From Norana najaformis (taxonomy: Eukaryota; Annelida; Clitellata; Crassiclitellata; Hormogastridae), in the NCBI GenBank assembly GCA_964023275.1, contig OZ029917.1, forward strand, positions 30,828,005 to 30,892,004: a stretch of 64,000 nucleotides of DNA, in the 5' to 3' direction. Under the pieces are notes generated by a model. It saw only the letters and a program-made list of their open reading frames with translations, was not told where the DNA came from and did no database searches. The position numbers and the translations under genes were made by a program. Every line of letters begins with the position of its first letter. Position 1 is the stretch's first letter. This document shows, one piece after another, positions 21,481 to 33,818 of the stretch.

Positions 21481-22515
21481 GACTCTGTGTTGATTTGAGA
21501 TGGGAAAAGTGAGCCGTAAAACGCGAAAGCCACCCGATGCCGGGATTCGACGACGTTCTCTTCGCGGTAAATGGGTCAGCTGTCTTTAGCAAACTGGATC
21601 TTCGTTCGGATTGCTATCAGATTGAGTTGCATCCAGAATCACGCTTCATCACGACATTCGCAACTAATCGAGGACCTGTACCGACAAATGCTCCTCAAGC
21701 GCCTAAACTTTGAAATTTCCTCTTCAAGTGAGAGTGTTCGCAAAACATTGTTATAGAACTTCCTGAATGAGTAAAAGAAGCTTTGAATATACGCGACGAT
21801 ATTCTTGTGTAAGGAAGGACACGAGGGGAACACGATCGACCACTGAACGAAGACTTGAAGAGAACAAAAGAGTCTGGCTAAATGCGTCAAAATGTGAGTT
21901 TAACCAAGAGAAACTTGCTTTTCTTTAGCCACGTTTTGTCAAAGCAATGTAAGTCTCTAGACCGGTCAAAGGTTAAAGCCGTTGAGCAGATGACGCAACC
22001 GACAAACGATTCAGGAACTAAGAAGTCTCCTCGGTATGGTGAACTACCTCGCTCGTTCGTCCTGTGAAGAATATTTCAAGTATTCCTTAGCATAAGTAAG
22101 AGAAATGGGTGTTCCTGCGAAAGCTGCGGCATGCCGTGGAGGAATAGATTTCGCCAGATGAACAACACCAACAAGCGTTAGAAACATTAAATGTCCGATA
22201 ATAGAAAGTGTAACATCGGCCTATTTTGATCCTCAGCTTCAGACATCATTAATAACGGATGCTGGGTCAGAAGGTCTCGGAACAGTTATAGCGCAAAGGT
22301 CTCACAACGGACTGATAAGAATAATTGCTTTTGCAAGTACAGTCTTGACAGAGACCAAGAATAGATATTCGCAGCTTGAGAAGGAAATGCTTGGGTTGTT
22401 TATGGATGTGAATATTCCCGTGTCTATCTTTGTGGAGCACCGTTTAGGCTGCTTATTGATAATAAACCGCTGGAAAAGATTCTAAGTCATCCAGGATTAA
22501 AATTGCGAACTCGAC
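21481..22515 (+). mobile_element. Ty3/Gypsy pol remnant (RT to RNase H)
   Basis: The plus strand shows decayed Gypsy pol in order: PMPGFDDVLFAVNGSAVFSK, LDLRSDCYQIELHPESRF, LKRLNFEISSSSE, a catalytic remnant NIRDDILV, LNASKCEF, a GHV-type SHVLSK, VKAVEQM, then RNase H text AYFDPQLQTSLITDAGSEGL, IAFASTVLTETKNRYSQLEK and NKPLEKILSHP. Many frameshifts and stops break it and parts of the palm are missing. No LTR or integrase is visible. It is a dead fragment of a Gypsy lineage different from the one at 24595-26225. Confidence 0.88.
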
Positions 22516-22564
22516 AATAGAAATAATTCATAGTATAGTTCATACTGAGGCTGCATTATTCTGT

Positions 22565-23012
22565 TTGTCTCTTTTCCTCGTTTCTCTCTCTCTCCTGTCT
22601 CTCTCTGTCTCTCTGTCTCTCTCTCTCTCTGTCCTGTCTCTGCTCCTCCCTGCAGTACAGGAAAGAAGCCGAAGTTCTTCAGGAAATTCAAGGCGTCCAT
22701 TATCTCTGTTGTGCTGCGTAACTCCAACTTATTCGACTTTCGTTCAATTGAAATCTATGTGAAAAAAGAAAGACAACACTTGGTAATCCCTTTTCCTCGT
22801 CGCTTCCTCTCCTTTCCGCCCAACTCCCTTCCTCCATTCCTCCTCCGTTCTTGGCGTCGACGGTTTCTGCCCCTTATGACCGTCACTTCGCTGCAAACCA
22901 TTAAATCACAGCAGCCGCAGCAGCATCAGCAGCAGCATCAGCAGCAGCAGCATCAGCAGCAACAGCAGCAACAGCAGCAGCAATAACAGCAGCAACAGCA
23001 GCAGCAGCAGCG
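22565..23012. repeat. CT-rich and (CAG)n/(CAA)n low-complexity tracts
   Basis: CT-rich runs lie at 22565-22650, and CAG/CAT/CAA triplets at 22911-23012 would encode poly-Gln on the plus strand. No conserved flanking protein text supports a poly-Gln exon. 23013-23640 shows nothing recognisable. Confidence 0.75.
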
Positions 23013-23644
23013 TACCGATTAGATTAGCATAGATTGCCTGTGGCAATCGTGCTAGCATCATAAAGTCATAGGAATGAACGCCTACTCAGGATCTGCCGTG
23101 ATTACAAAGCTTTCTCAGTGGCATTCATCTCTTGCGCGTTTTTCGGAAATCTGCTGCAGGGGAAAGGAAAGCACCTCCGCAGGTAAACGAACTTCGAACT
23201 GTAAAGCGAATCTTCAGCATTCGTTACCTTTAACCTAAGTATACCTGAATTGTGCGCCTGTAGAATCCATCAACTGTGTCCGGAGATCTTCTCTTTTATT
23301 CATGCACGGTTCTGCTACGCCATAACCCAGATAAATCTTAGGCGATCAAGTTTGGCTCATGCCAACGCTCGCATTTCCTCCCTTCTCACTCCAGCATCGA
23401 CCTTGGTGACACTGCTGTTCAGCTATCAAACAATAAATAGACCTATTCAAGAACTTCGGCACACATGAGCCAACACAGCCATGTTCCCATTCGCAAGCTT
23501 TGATGTCCTAAAGTGTTTTGGCCCCTTCAGTAACTTAGAAAGAACTAGGAAATTACAGGTACGTTACACCTACGCAATATGTAGGCCTAGGCCATCCTAT
23601 GGATATTTTGGCGACTGCAACGTTAGAATAATTTGAAGGCAACT

Positions 23645-24190
23645 TAACATTGAAAATGTGAGCCTGAAACTTCATTGGCTCCCTATCCTATCTCGTATTC
23701 AGTTGAAACTATTGTCTCTGGTACTTTGACCTCTTTTGCCTATCGATTTTGCTTTGACTGAGCGCCTTTGAATAAGCTGGTCTTTATGACGTGGCTTTCG
23801 TTGGGCGCTGTAGAAACCTCGGGATTACGTTTACGATTACGATTAGAGCTCACATGGGCCAGGCTCCAAAGTATCTTTGTGATCTTATTCGGGTTCCGCA
23901 CTCCAGTACATCATCCGTCCTTTACGTTCTTAAGATCGTCTGCATCTATTTGTTCCTCATATTAAGTCCTCACTTGCGCAGCAGAGGGCTTTTGCTGTTG
24001 TTGGCCCTTCTCTATGGAATGAACTTCCGCTATTGGTTCGTGCAAGGGTCACTGTTGGTGACAGAGTTCATTCAGTTCGCTCTTTAAAGACGTTCTTATT
24101 TCCCTGAGGTTCTCATGCTGGAAGCGCCTCTGAGTGATTTATTCTGTAAGAAGTGCTATATAAGTTATCAAATACAATACAATACATTTG
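23645..24190 (+). mobile_element. LINE family B 3' end, interrupted by a family A insertion
   Basis: Coding text LKLHWLPILSRIQLKLLSLV is followed, beyond a nested insertion, by AHMGQAPKYLCDLIRVPHSS, then frameshifted LWNELPLLVRARVTVGDRV and SLKTFLFP. This is the C terminus of a CR1/L2-group ORF2. The element ends in GTGCTATATAAGTTATC and an (AATAC) tail near 24180, unlike the GATTAC tail of family A. 24191-24590 shows nothing recognisable. Confidence 0.85.
23725..23845 (+). mobile_element. nested LINE family A 3' end
   Basis: About 120 bp of family A 3' UTR, from CTTTTGCCTATCGATTTTGC through its GATTACGATTA tail, sits inside the coding region of family B. The host text resumes in the expected order after the tail. 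No clear target-site duplication is seen. Confidence 0.8.
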
Positions 24191-24594
24191 ATCCTTGATC
24201 CTTGAACATTGTATACTTGCAATCTTACCAGTCCCTATTTCAACTAATACGATTTAACTACAGTATATTTCGTTGTTCCCTCTGATCATATTGCATTTAG
24301 AACTCGTAACAAAACGCGAATTCGGTTCGGGTTTAGTTGCAGTTCAGGTTAATTTGAAGCATTGTTCGATGAAGCGAGGATAGGCAAGACTTCGTGTTAC
24401 ACTCATCAATGCATTCGATACCCTAAACTTCCAATGTAGACCTACTGATCCCAAGGACATTAAGGAATGAAACGACTGTCAGTGTTTCTCCGAAGCTCGA
24501 ACTCTTTCTATTCATTCATGAAATCCCTCAAAACTCACTATTTCTCACTGGCTTTCAAACGACTTCTGTCGGTATAAATTATTATTTCAGTATC

Positions 24595-26225
24595 TCGCAC
24601 TTTGTAGGACCTCTTCCGCTCTTTCTCCATCACATCAAGATATCGCCTATAGTGGTGACAGCTTCTTCCATCTCTTCCGAACTGCAGTCGATTATATCGA
24701 AATCTACTGAAGGTTTTGTTGAAACACGTGAAATCTTGACTATCCTCAGTCAGTTCGGTCTGCCAGAAAGCCTGCCCTGCATCTAAGACTGTGAAAAATG
24801 TGGATCTCGCTAATTTGCTGCAACCTGTTCTACTGTTTTCGTTGGATTGTGTTCCCGTTTCAATCCTTTGTTAGATCCAAACAAAGTCCCACCTTCTGTG
24901 GTTTTCCACGATAACCATCGAACTCACCCAGTCTGTTGGATGCTGCACACATTCAATCACTTCCAGCTGTTCCATTCTTTCCAGGACCTTCTTAACTTTT
25001 GCTCGGACTGCTTCAGAATTCGTCTTGGTGGGTGGACTGCCAGACAGACATTGCTGCCGTCAACTCTCAGTCGGCATTCAACATCTCTTTCGCCGCAGTC
25101 CAATCCGTCAAGTGCATAATCAAATCTCGACTGATTTCCTCGGCGGTCTTCGATCTGCTCTGCTTTTCATCTGTTTCATTGAGCCTTCGCGCCAAATTCA
25201 ACGCTACGCAGGACTTAAGACCTAATACGGATGTGCGTTGATCTTTTATCACCTCGAATTCTACTGGGAATTGTTTTCCTTTCTACGTGATATTTATGTT
25301 AATCTTGCCAATCGAATTTATGCAATGGCCTAAATATGATGCCCGTTTGTTTTCGCAAGTTGCAAATCTGCTTTTGGAAATTAGACGCCTTAGTATTATT
25401 TTTGAAATTATGTTAGGCCTATCTTGCCCTCCGGTTTCTACTTTAAAGGCACGAATTACTGTCGTTACCCACCATTTGCTTGAATTTCCATGCTGTCCAG
25501 TAGTCGAATTAACGGCAGCCATCGACTGTGAATTTTCCGATACTCCTTCTTGGTTCAGATAATTATCTGCGACACTGTGTGCTCTCTCTGAAAGGCAGCA
25601 GGACTGAAAATGGTTATTTCGGTCACTTTTGATCCCGAGCCGGACAGTTTCTTCTCGAATGGACTCAACCACATCGCTTTACAAGCCTCTCCTTCGGTTA
25701 CCATGATGGTTCGAAGGTGTTCACGATCCGATTCTTTATCACCCGAGTTTCGTCTTTGCTTCATCACTCTGTATGTTTAGAACTCGTGACTTTTAGCCGG
25801 AGGAAACGAAGCCTGTGTACTTGCAGACATAGCTTGTACCTGCATATTTGTTATTTCTTGTATCCGAGTTATATCTACAGCTTTTTCCACGGTCAGGGTT
25901 GAACCAATTTTCATGAGTTTTTTCTCTCTTGCATTTTGCTAAAGATAAATACTATCTTATCGCTTACCACTTCCTTTGTAATACCACCAGCTGTGAACCC
26001 ACATTCGTTAGCGAGTTTCTTTAGGCCTATATCAATGTCGAAATAATCCTTTGTCTCTGACTCCGACTGTTTCCTGCTGTGAAACTTATGCCTGTCAAAC
26101 AACATATTTGTCCTTGGCTCGACGGGTTGTTGAAACCTTACGAGTAATTCCGTCAACGAATTTCTTTGTTCTTTCTTCAAACTCATTGTGTTGTAAATGT
26201 CTCTTCCGACCTTTACAACCCTTGT
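24595..26225 (-). mobile_element. Ty3/Gypsy gag-protease-RT remnant
   Basis: Read from 26225 leftwards: a Gag capsid-type segment (FDRHKFHSRKQSESETKDYF, LKKLANECGFTAG, VSDKIVF), a protease segment with FKVETGGQ in place of the usual D-T-G-A, NIISK, then FEVIKDQRTSVLGLKSCVAL, an RT approach AVRAKVKKVLERMEQLEVIE, WVSSMVIVEKP, and TVLDAGQAFWQTELTEDS, ending at RFRYNRLQFG. The RT palm, RNase H and integrase are absent. Frames are broken repeatedly. No LTR is visible. It is a dead copy from a lineage distinct from the plus-strand Gypsy copy. Confidence 0.85.
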
Positions 26226-27335
26226 TGTCTAAATTTTTCCAACAGTAAGCTAACTTATCGCTAGCCCAGATTAGTTTCGGCGTCGGACCTTACATCTTCG
26301 GTTTATCTCTGATATAGGCCTAATTTATTCAAGTTCCGCTTGCTACAATGTTGCAATCTTACCTCGACTGTGCATTTGCAATTGTAACATAGCTCCTAAA
26401 GGAGTTTACAATACCACTGGAGAGTGGCGCCAACTGGGGGCTCTTAGATCACATGCTTCTCATGAGCTTCTGTCACCAGGCTTCTGTCATTTTGGGTTAT
26501 ATACTGTCTTTTAAAGTAGTGCTGCAGACACATTATAAGCAGTAATTGTCTTGCGCTAATGTAGACCATTTACATACTGCTTTCTTTCTCCTTTGTATTA
26601 GGTGCTTACACTGCGAGCGTGATCCAAGCGATTATCGTCGTATCTCTTCGGGTTATCATACATCTCAGGCAGACCTCACTGAGGAATGCGCATGCGCTAA
26701 TGGATAATAAAAATTACGAAGGATGAAGCGATGAGATTTTTAACTTTCATAGTGCCCTGAAGACAGACACGGAGACATAAATAGGCCGACAGGCAGATGG
26801 ACAGACAGGATGTGAGAGTGGTGTAGCTGTAGTCGTGTTTCCAGATGGCACTGTGTCGTCACACGGCGGAGAGACAATCTTCACAGAAGAACACGACTGA
26901 AGGACAGGCAGCAGTGAGGAGGTTGGGGGAACAGGGAGGGACAGAGGAGGGCAGAGGCACCGATATGATCCCCATCTCAAGATTCCGAACACGGCGAAGG
27001 CGGCGTTGGTGAAGGGGGGCTGGGTCTTGGACTGGGATTAACTGATTTGCTGCGGCTATCAATCTTTCATCGACGACGACCATTAACGGCGAATATTTAC
27101 GGGGGGCATGCGACGCCCAGCAGCGCAATTAATCTCTTATTATCGAATGCCTCATATGGAACGACTGCCTCCGCTGACGATGATACACTTTATCACTGGA
27201 TGGCGCTGCAGTAACAAAAGATTTTCTTCACACGCCGCGATGAACCGCAAATATCTCTGCCCAATTGTTATTCATCCTTAGATCCTTCCGGCATAAATAA
27301 GCACCGTCGGTATTTAATCAGCTTCACTTCCTTCT
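26226..27335. other. unassigned non-coding stretch
   Basis: No domain is recognised; minus-strand frames at 26747-27128 are Pro/Ser/Cys-rich without known motifs. Confidence 0.4.
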
Positions 27336-27339
27336 TATT

Positions 27340-27491
27340 AGTCTTTCTTCTTCTTCTTCTCCTCCTCCTTCTCCTTTTTCTTTTTCTTTTTCTTCTTCTT
27401 CTTCTTTGCATTCTTCCTCCTCGCATTCTTCGTATTCTTATGCATCTATGCTGGCTGCTAAAAAGTGACGCAACCGTAAAAACGTGCAGCA

Positions 27492-27537
<46 letters not shown>

Positions 27538-27560
27538 CAGCAGCAGCAGAAGGCGCTGTC
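27340..27560. repeat. (CTT)n/(CTC)n followed by (AGC)n
   Basis: CTT/CTC triplets at about 27340-27440 and uninterrupted AGC at about 27493-27550. Poly-Leu, poly-Ala and poly-Gln frames here have no recognisable protein flanks. Confidence 0.93.
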
Positions 27561-27784
27561 TGTGGAGCTGGGGCGTTGTCAGCTGGTGTCTTTGATGAGA
27601 GTCGTCTCTTATAGCCAACCGAGTGATAATTCTTCCCAAAAAGAGAACAAGACCTCGACGCTCCTTCCTTTTTGCAGCCAGCGCAATTCTTCTGTGACCG
27701 GATGCTACGCACAGATAAGATTTACAACGACTTATGTCTCTTGTATATTAAGACGGAGGTAGGGCAGAGCTACAGAGAGCAATA

Positions 27785-27915
27785 GAGACGCCCTCCCCTC
27801 CTCTTTCTCTCTCCTTCCCTCCCTCCCTCTCTGTCTCTCCCTCCCTTCCTTCCTCTCTGCCTCTCTCTCCTAGCTTCTCTCCCTCCCTCCCTCCCTCCCT
27901 TCCTCTCTGTCTCGC
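27785..27915. repeat. (CCCT)n/(CTCT)n-rich tract
   Basis: Imperfect CCCT/CTCT tetranucleotides over about 130 bp. Confidence 0.9.
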
Positions 27916-28085
27916 TGCACTCTCAGCACTGCTTTTGTTCCAGTGTCCTTCAGATCCACAATTGCGACAACGCAAATACTGGCGCAACAAAATTAGAATA
28001 GCAGAATAGAGTAGGCCTACTTTCCAGCTACTTGAGGGGCATACAATTCGTGAGCTCTTTTCTCAGCCAAGTTTAGTCCTACCCA

Positions 28086-28160
28086 CTTAGAGGAAGAATG
28101 CGAAGGAAAAGAATGCGACGAAAAAGAATGCGACGAAAAAGAATGCGAAGAAGAAGAAGA
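28086..28160. repeat. short 15-bp tandem repeat
   Basis: Four to five diverged copies of an AAAGAATGCGACGAA-type unit. Confidence 0.8.
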
Positions 28161-28234
28161 TAACGTATACTCTACGTCATCTACATTCTCACATTTTAAT
28201 CCGTTCCATGTTCTGGCAACTGCGTGCACAACAG

Positions 28235-28580
28235 TGATGTAATGTAATCTAATCGAAAATTTATAAAGCGCAACTTCAAGATAGGCCTGACAACCCAGAA
28301 GCACTGGGAAATAGGAAGGTCTTCAGGAGCATGAGGAAAAGAGGGGAAGAGAGACTAAGAAATTCCTGGCGTAGGTCATTAGGAAGCCCATTCCAAAGCG
28401 GGACCAACCACAGTAAAACTCCTGCGCTGGGCCTTGGCTGTTCTGACCATGGAACAAGCAATCACCCCGTACCGCCGAACGAAGTAATCTGCGGCCCGGA
28501 ACTGAGGAGGCCAAACACAGAGCTCCCTAAGATAAGAAGGGGGCTCAACCTGAGAGGCAATTATGTAAAAAAGCCAGGAT
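28235..28580 (-). mobile_element. retroposon family E, 3' end
   Basis: Minus-strand text LWNGLPNDLRQEFLSLSSPL and LKTFLFPSASGLSGLS resembles the ORF2 end of CR1/L2-group LINEs. The element ends in GCGCTTTATAAATTTTCGAT and a decayed ATTACA-type tail. The same 3' end is found at 47405-47640. It is a short 5'-truncated copy. Confidence 0.65.
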
Positions 28581-30248
28581 TTTCAATTTGATGCTCTACT
28601 GCTTCAATTTGGGTCTGTTTCCTTCTTAAGCCTATGCTAGATTCCGTCAATTTGAGTCTTTGCATGAGACCTTGTACAAAATTCCACATAACTTTGCCTT
28701 GGCTGGTAGCTAGCCTAGAGACTGAAAAAATTCAGACTCAATAGTTTCCTTAGAGGCTTAGAAGCTTCGCTTAGGCTGCAGCTGAGTATGCAAAATGCAA
28801 AATTATTATTGTCTTGTGTCTAGGTCAATTTAAAATCAACTCCTATCAACTTTTCAACCCTTTCTGTACTGTTTTTAGAACTGTTTGGTATCGTATTTGT
28901 CAATTTATATAGCTTATGTTACGTAACAAACCATTCATGGGTGCTGCCACCATGAGAGCTACGAGGAAATAGGTGGATGTAAAGGCAACGAGCTGCAGCA
29001 GTCCTACCTTCCATGGCTATCTGAGTTCGAACCGTAGGCCTAGATGCCAGACTGTTTCAAAGTGACGGACCCACCACAGCGGAAACCCTACCTTCTCACA
29101 GCCACTTGAGCTCAGTGACCCTTAACCGAAAGTCACTAACTCTTCTAGGAGCCTTCGTTCAAGAGGCCTGGCACTGGATGCCACCGTGATGGCACATCGT
29201 GCAGCATTGCGGAATGCTTTTGGTGGTTCGTGCAAACAAGAAGCTAAAAAACAGCCTAGTTTTGTTGAGCTCTTCTCTCGGAGGTTACCCTATGTCAACA
29301 TTTCTCTCTGATGGCCAAGAATTATGTGACAGTTTTCTAAACTTTTGCGAAAACCAGACATAGGAAAATCAGGCTATTGAGATTCCTCTATAAATAAGTA
29401 GGCCTACAACTTGGCACATTGTATACTGGCGGGTAATATCGCATCGGAAAAGTTCAAGTAATTAGCAACCAACAATAATCACAAACTTAACAACACTTGG
29501 GAAGTTTATTCCACTCAAGCATTTGTAGCCATTCACTGTTACTTCCACACAATGTATTCTTAATTAATTAATGTCTGCAATGTTTAATTGAGACGTCATA
29601 TTAGTCATGTAAATGTTCGTTCAAACCTTTAGCCATTTAGCCGCGTACCAGAATCAAATGAAGAATCTTAATTTGGCAATTTCTTATAGGCAACCAGACT
29701 ATAAAGGGTCCATGAATTTTTAAGGACTTGGTAGCAAGAATGTTGTTCTGATATTATGTGAAAGAGTACTGAATATAAATCTTTTAGAAAAGTGTCTGTG
29801 CTGACTGTGGTAGAAGAACCAAGATATAAGCCATAGAATGTGTACTGATCTCCACTTTGCCATTAATTTCAAGAACAGAGAACAGAACCTGGTTTGCCCA
29901 TTTCCCATCCTACAGACGGAAGCGTCTGTCACATGACAAATATTCAGTATTGGGGAGTAATTGTGACACTTTCTTAAGATACTGATGATGAAGTCTGTCA
30001 CATCACCAACATATTCTTTTATGAAACGAGCGAGTCGCAGGCTATACGTATGCACTCCATCCTGGGAGGAGTTATGATGCTACTTGGACTGTACTTCAAC
30101 TACTTACATATTAACGAATACCAACTGCGGAGTGAGACAACGATACAGTGTATCTGAGTGCCTCTGAGAGTTTCTCGTGAAGTAGCGCTATAAAAATTTG
30201 CAAATATAATTACATCATACGTGGTACTTAGTGAATTATGCAGAATAC
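28581..30248. other. unassigned non-coding stretch
   Basis: No domain is recognised. TAGCGCTATAAAAATTTGC near 30182 looks like a retroposon 3' end but is too short to assign. Confidence 0.4.
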
Positions 30249-30437
30249 CTGATGCTGTTGCACAAATGAAGAGAATGGCTGAATGTATCGCTCGAGAATG
30301 CCGAGTGGATCGAATCTGGTCGTGTCTTCGTCGTCGTCGTCCATGGTGTGCCAGAAGCAGCAGCAGCAGCTGCGGCAGCCGTCATGCACTGGTGACGTCT
30401 GTCCCTCCAGAAGTTCAAGCAGCTGCGCTCGTCCTCT
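30249..30437 (-). CDS. possible further exon of the PDZRN-like gene
   Basis: A 63-codon open segment lies between a possible acceptor (TTGATGTAATCAG, right of 30437) and a possible donor (CATCAG/GTATTC, left of 30249), in phase 0 at both ends, matching the next exon at 14316. It ends TMDDDDEDTTRFDPLGILER followed by YIQPFSSFVQQHQ. In vertebrate PDZRN proteins an acidic stretch then a FTA..LQQ motif precedes the DSGVGRTDES block at a similar distance. The first half is Cys/Leu-rich and has no match, other frames give poly-Ala, and the GTATTC donor is weak. This is a tentative call. Confidence 0.3.
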
Positions 30438-30589
30438 CTGATTACATCAAAGAAACCAATACAGACACCGTTTCAACAACAACAACAAACATGCTTCAGT
30501 TGCACGGGCTTTAAAGTTTTCCAGCGTCATTTAATAAAGCATAATAAGGGCTGAAACTTACATACATGCACACAGATATACGCAAATAC

Positions 30590-30712
30590 ATGTAGATACG
30601 TACATGCATACATATACATATATTCATTCATATAAACATACATGCATATATGCATAAACATATATATACATACATACATTCATACATACATACATACATA
30701 TACATGTGTATA
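30590..30712. repeat. (CATA)n microsatellite
   Basis: Imperfect CATA tetranucleotides with TACA and TATA variants. Confidence 0.93.
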
Positions 30713-31744
30713 ATATGATACAATGCCATTTAAGAAATATGCCCTATTTAAGCAAATAATGACGGGTGTACATATAATTTTGTGCAATATATGATAGTAA
30801 ATTCTCGTGTAAGGTAGAACAACAGCAAATAGTAATGGACAAACTTCGCAGTTTAAGAATAAGTGTTAGCGCTTATACAATTGAAATGGAACGTGTCAAG
30901 CAGGAATAATATACGTTTCAAGTACGTTTCAAAAGATACTTCTGGGGCAGATGACTAGGAGTAGCAAGGTTTGAGAAATATAGGCTCTATAAATAGTTAA
31001 ATTAACCGGGTGATAGACGGTCTGCTTTGATAACCTGGCGACAGGTATGTATAAGGTGGTGCAGTGAATAATGGCTGCCCGTTGAGTATCCATCCAACAG
31101 GACGTCGTATAAAGTGGATCAACTGGCAACAGTGAGCATCAGATTAGCATTGGGTTAGCATTTCGTACATTACGTCGATAGGCCTGACAGCTTATAGGCC
31201 TATAAGTCAAGTAACAGTCATTCAGTAAGGTGTTCCTAGTAGATTAGAAATTGTATCAACCACACGAATATTAAGATAATAAAAGAAAATTGTGATATAT
31301 TCAATAAAGTTAGGAAGTTGTGATAAACCTATAACCTATGAGATATTTAGTCTGAGAGTGACAGCACTTAGGGTTTTGTATCAAAGAGTTTTAGGGTCTT
31401 ATTAATTATGCTACAACGAAATAGTTTTAAACGGATCACGGTATTTGAGACATCCTGTAAATAGCGGAACCGTAAGTAGTCGGCCATTTACCTCTGCTTA
31501 GCCGTCGTCGAGATTCGGTTCAATCGGTCGGTCGAATGCCGATCGTTTCCGGAGGCAGTTCAGATGCAGACGAGAACAAGAACCAAGCGACGACTACGCC
31601 ACGGATGAGGAGAATGATGACGATGAAGAGGATGGCGCCGTGTATACTAATGCCCCGTCCTGGTGCAGTCAACTAGCGGAGACTCTGCAGACTGACTATA
31701 GCTATAGGCGAGCGCATTAGTCTACCCAGCATCGATCGATGTCC
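30713..31744. other. unassigned; short acidic open frame at 31502-31720 (+)
   Basis: A plus-strand frame of about 70 codons includes SDDYATDEENDDDEEDGAVY and APSWCSQLAETLQTDYSY, with balanced composition apart from the acidic run. It has no clear splice sites and no recognised family. It is recorded as an unexplained frame only. Confidence 0.2.
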
Positions 31745-31925
31745 GTCCTGACTTCCTTCCTTCCTTGCCACCCTCTCTCCTTCCTTGTTTCTCTCCATCC
31801 TTTCTTCCTTTCTTCCTGCCTTTTCTTTCTATCCTTCCTTCTTTCCGTTGTTTCATCGATCCATTCATCTTTCCTTCCTACCGTCGTCCCTTTAAACTTC
31901 TTTCCCTTACTTTATTTTCTTTCTG
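31745..31925. repeat. (CTTC)n-rich tract
   Basis: Imperfect CTTC/CCTT tetranucleotides over about 180 bp. Confidence 0.9.
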
Positions 31926-33818
31926 CAAGTGGTTGGCATCAGTATTGTCTGCTGCTAAGGACACCTGTTGAGGCTGATTGGTTTATTGGATTTACGTTTT
32001 ACTAAAACGCCAAATCCGCTGCTATAGCCTTCACGTTAACGCAGTTCGGTCTTTTCAAATGGATGAAAGGCGAACAAAAGCCACGAGGACTAAGACCAAA
32101 GGAAAGGGCCGCAAGAAGGAGGACAAAGAGGACAAGAGCAACCAGCAGGACAAAAGTTGAAGAAGAAGAGCATGAGAAGGAATCATAGGCAGACTAGAAG
32201 CCAGAGAAAACGGACGACAAAGACACCAGCAGGAAACGGTGAAAGATGTTATTGTCTGTAGCTTATGTGATTAAACCAAACCTCACGCTGTTAGAATGAA
32301 TGTTAACAGTAACACAATGCAAACGACACATCTAAAACATCAAAGAGAAAGCGCCAATACTTTCAAAACCTAACTACTGATCTTCTACCCAAACAGTAAG
32401 GAATTGGAAAATATTGGGACTTAATATTCTCGATTTTATTCCCATCTGATGTTTGTCTAGTGATTAGCCCCAAGCCAGAAGTTAGCTTTACTCGCCATAC
32501 GTATACGGTAATCAGCTGACTCCGATTTAATGACCTCCACGCTTGAAAGATGTCAAGGCCATGCAGTGGCTATAGTTAATATCTATAAGCTCTGATAAGG
32601 GCATATTATTGGAAAATAATATTACTGTTCAGGCCGGCATCCACTATTTAGAAGCTTTATAGATACTTTACTACTACTGAGGTTCTTCAGCAAAGTTATA
32701 TAATATGCTAGTCCTGCTGATGGTGGAGGATCTAACTGAATAAATTCATTGAAAAATCAGTAGGGTTTAGCCTCTACAGTCGGACTGAACAAGTGTAAGC
32801 ATAGGCTGCCACTGCAGGGCGACAAAACTTAACGCGAGGAAAAGGGTTTCTTAGACCAAATGCAAATCCGAAACCCCTGAACCAATCAACTTCAAATTTG
32901 ATTCACATGATTAAGTTATAGAGGTCTCCAGGTTAAAAACTTTGAAACGATTGGATTACCTGTGTCGTACCAGGGACACCCAACATATAGACATCAGGGT
33001 GCACAACTGAATTGGTCATTTAGGTGATGAGGTCAATATGTAGGCCCCAACACTGTGTTAATCACCAGGAAGGGGCACTCTGTAGTTGAGTAATTAATTT
33101 GACACCATCTCCGATGTTTTCTGTGGTCTGTAGGATGATGAGTTAGTAAGCCCAAACAACAACTACAAGTTGACACTTAAGAGCTGACAGGAGGAGGAGG
33201 AGGAGCAGGATGCAGAGAAGCAGTTGGGGAGATTAGTGACGAGACCGCCTCGGTAGATGAGCACTGTGAGCAGACAGCCGCAGCAGTAGCAGCAGCCTTA
33301 ACAGCTCAGTCTCCAGCAGATGCACTAACTATCTCCGCTGAATAGATGGCTGGCTGGTGGGCAGGCGGAGGCAGAATCGATAGCAGAGACGGCCGACAGC
33401 CTTTACGCGGCTGCTCTGCCTTCAACCCCAGTCTGTGGCCTCAAAAGATGCCCGGATGTCTCCCGGTTGGGGCAGCAGCCTGCAGTGGAGACGGATTATC
33501 TGATGGATCGTGCGGTCGTTCTGTTCTGCGCAGCCAAGGCTTTCGAAGTTAAGCGCTGTTGCTTTACTGTGTCATATTCTATAATTTCTTTCTTTCCTCA
33601 TTTAGACACTTCAAAATGCAGATGCTTCTGTACGCATACTTCTATCTCTTTTTCGACTTGTTCTTCTTCCTCCTACTTCGCCTCCTCTCTTCTTCGTTCT
33701 TCTCTTCCTATTCCTCTGCTACTGCTGCTTCCTCCTCCTTCTTCTCCCATTTGTCAGCCAACGTCTGCTCAGCCGAGACTGGAACGACTAAGTCCCACTG
33801 AAACGATGCCTGGTCTTA
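31926..33818. other. unassigned non-coding stretch
   Basis: Short GGA and CAG runs lie at 33188-33300 and CTT-rich DNA at 33650-33750. No domain is recognised. Confidence 0.4.

Noticed and set aside
26747..27128. Pro/Cys/Ser-rich minus-strand frames as a possible PDZRN exon
   Set aside because: No PDZ, RING or TRAF motif and no convincing splice pair.
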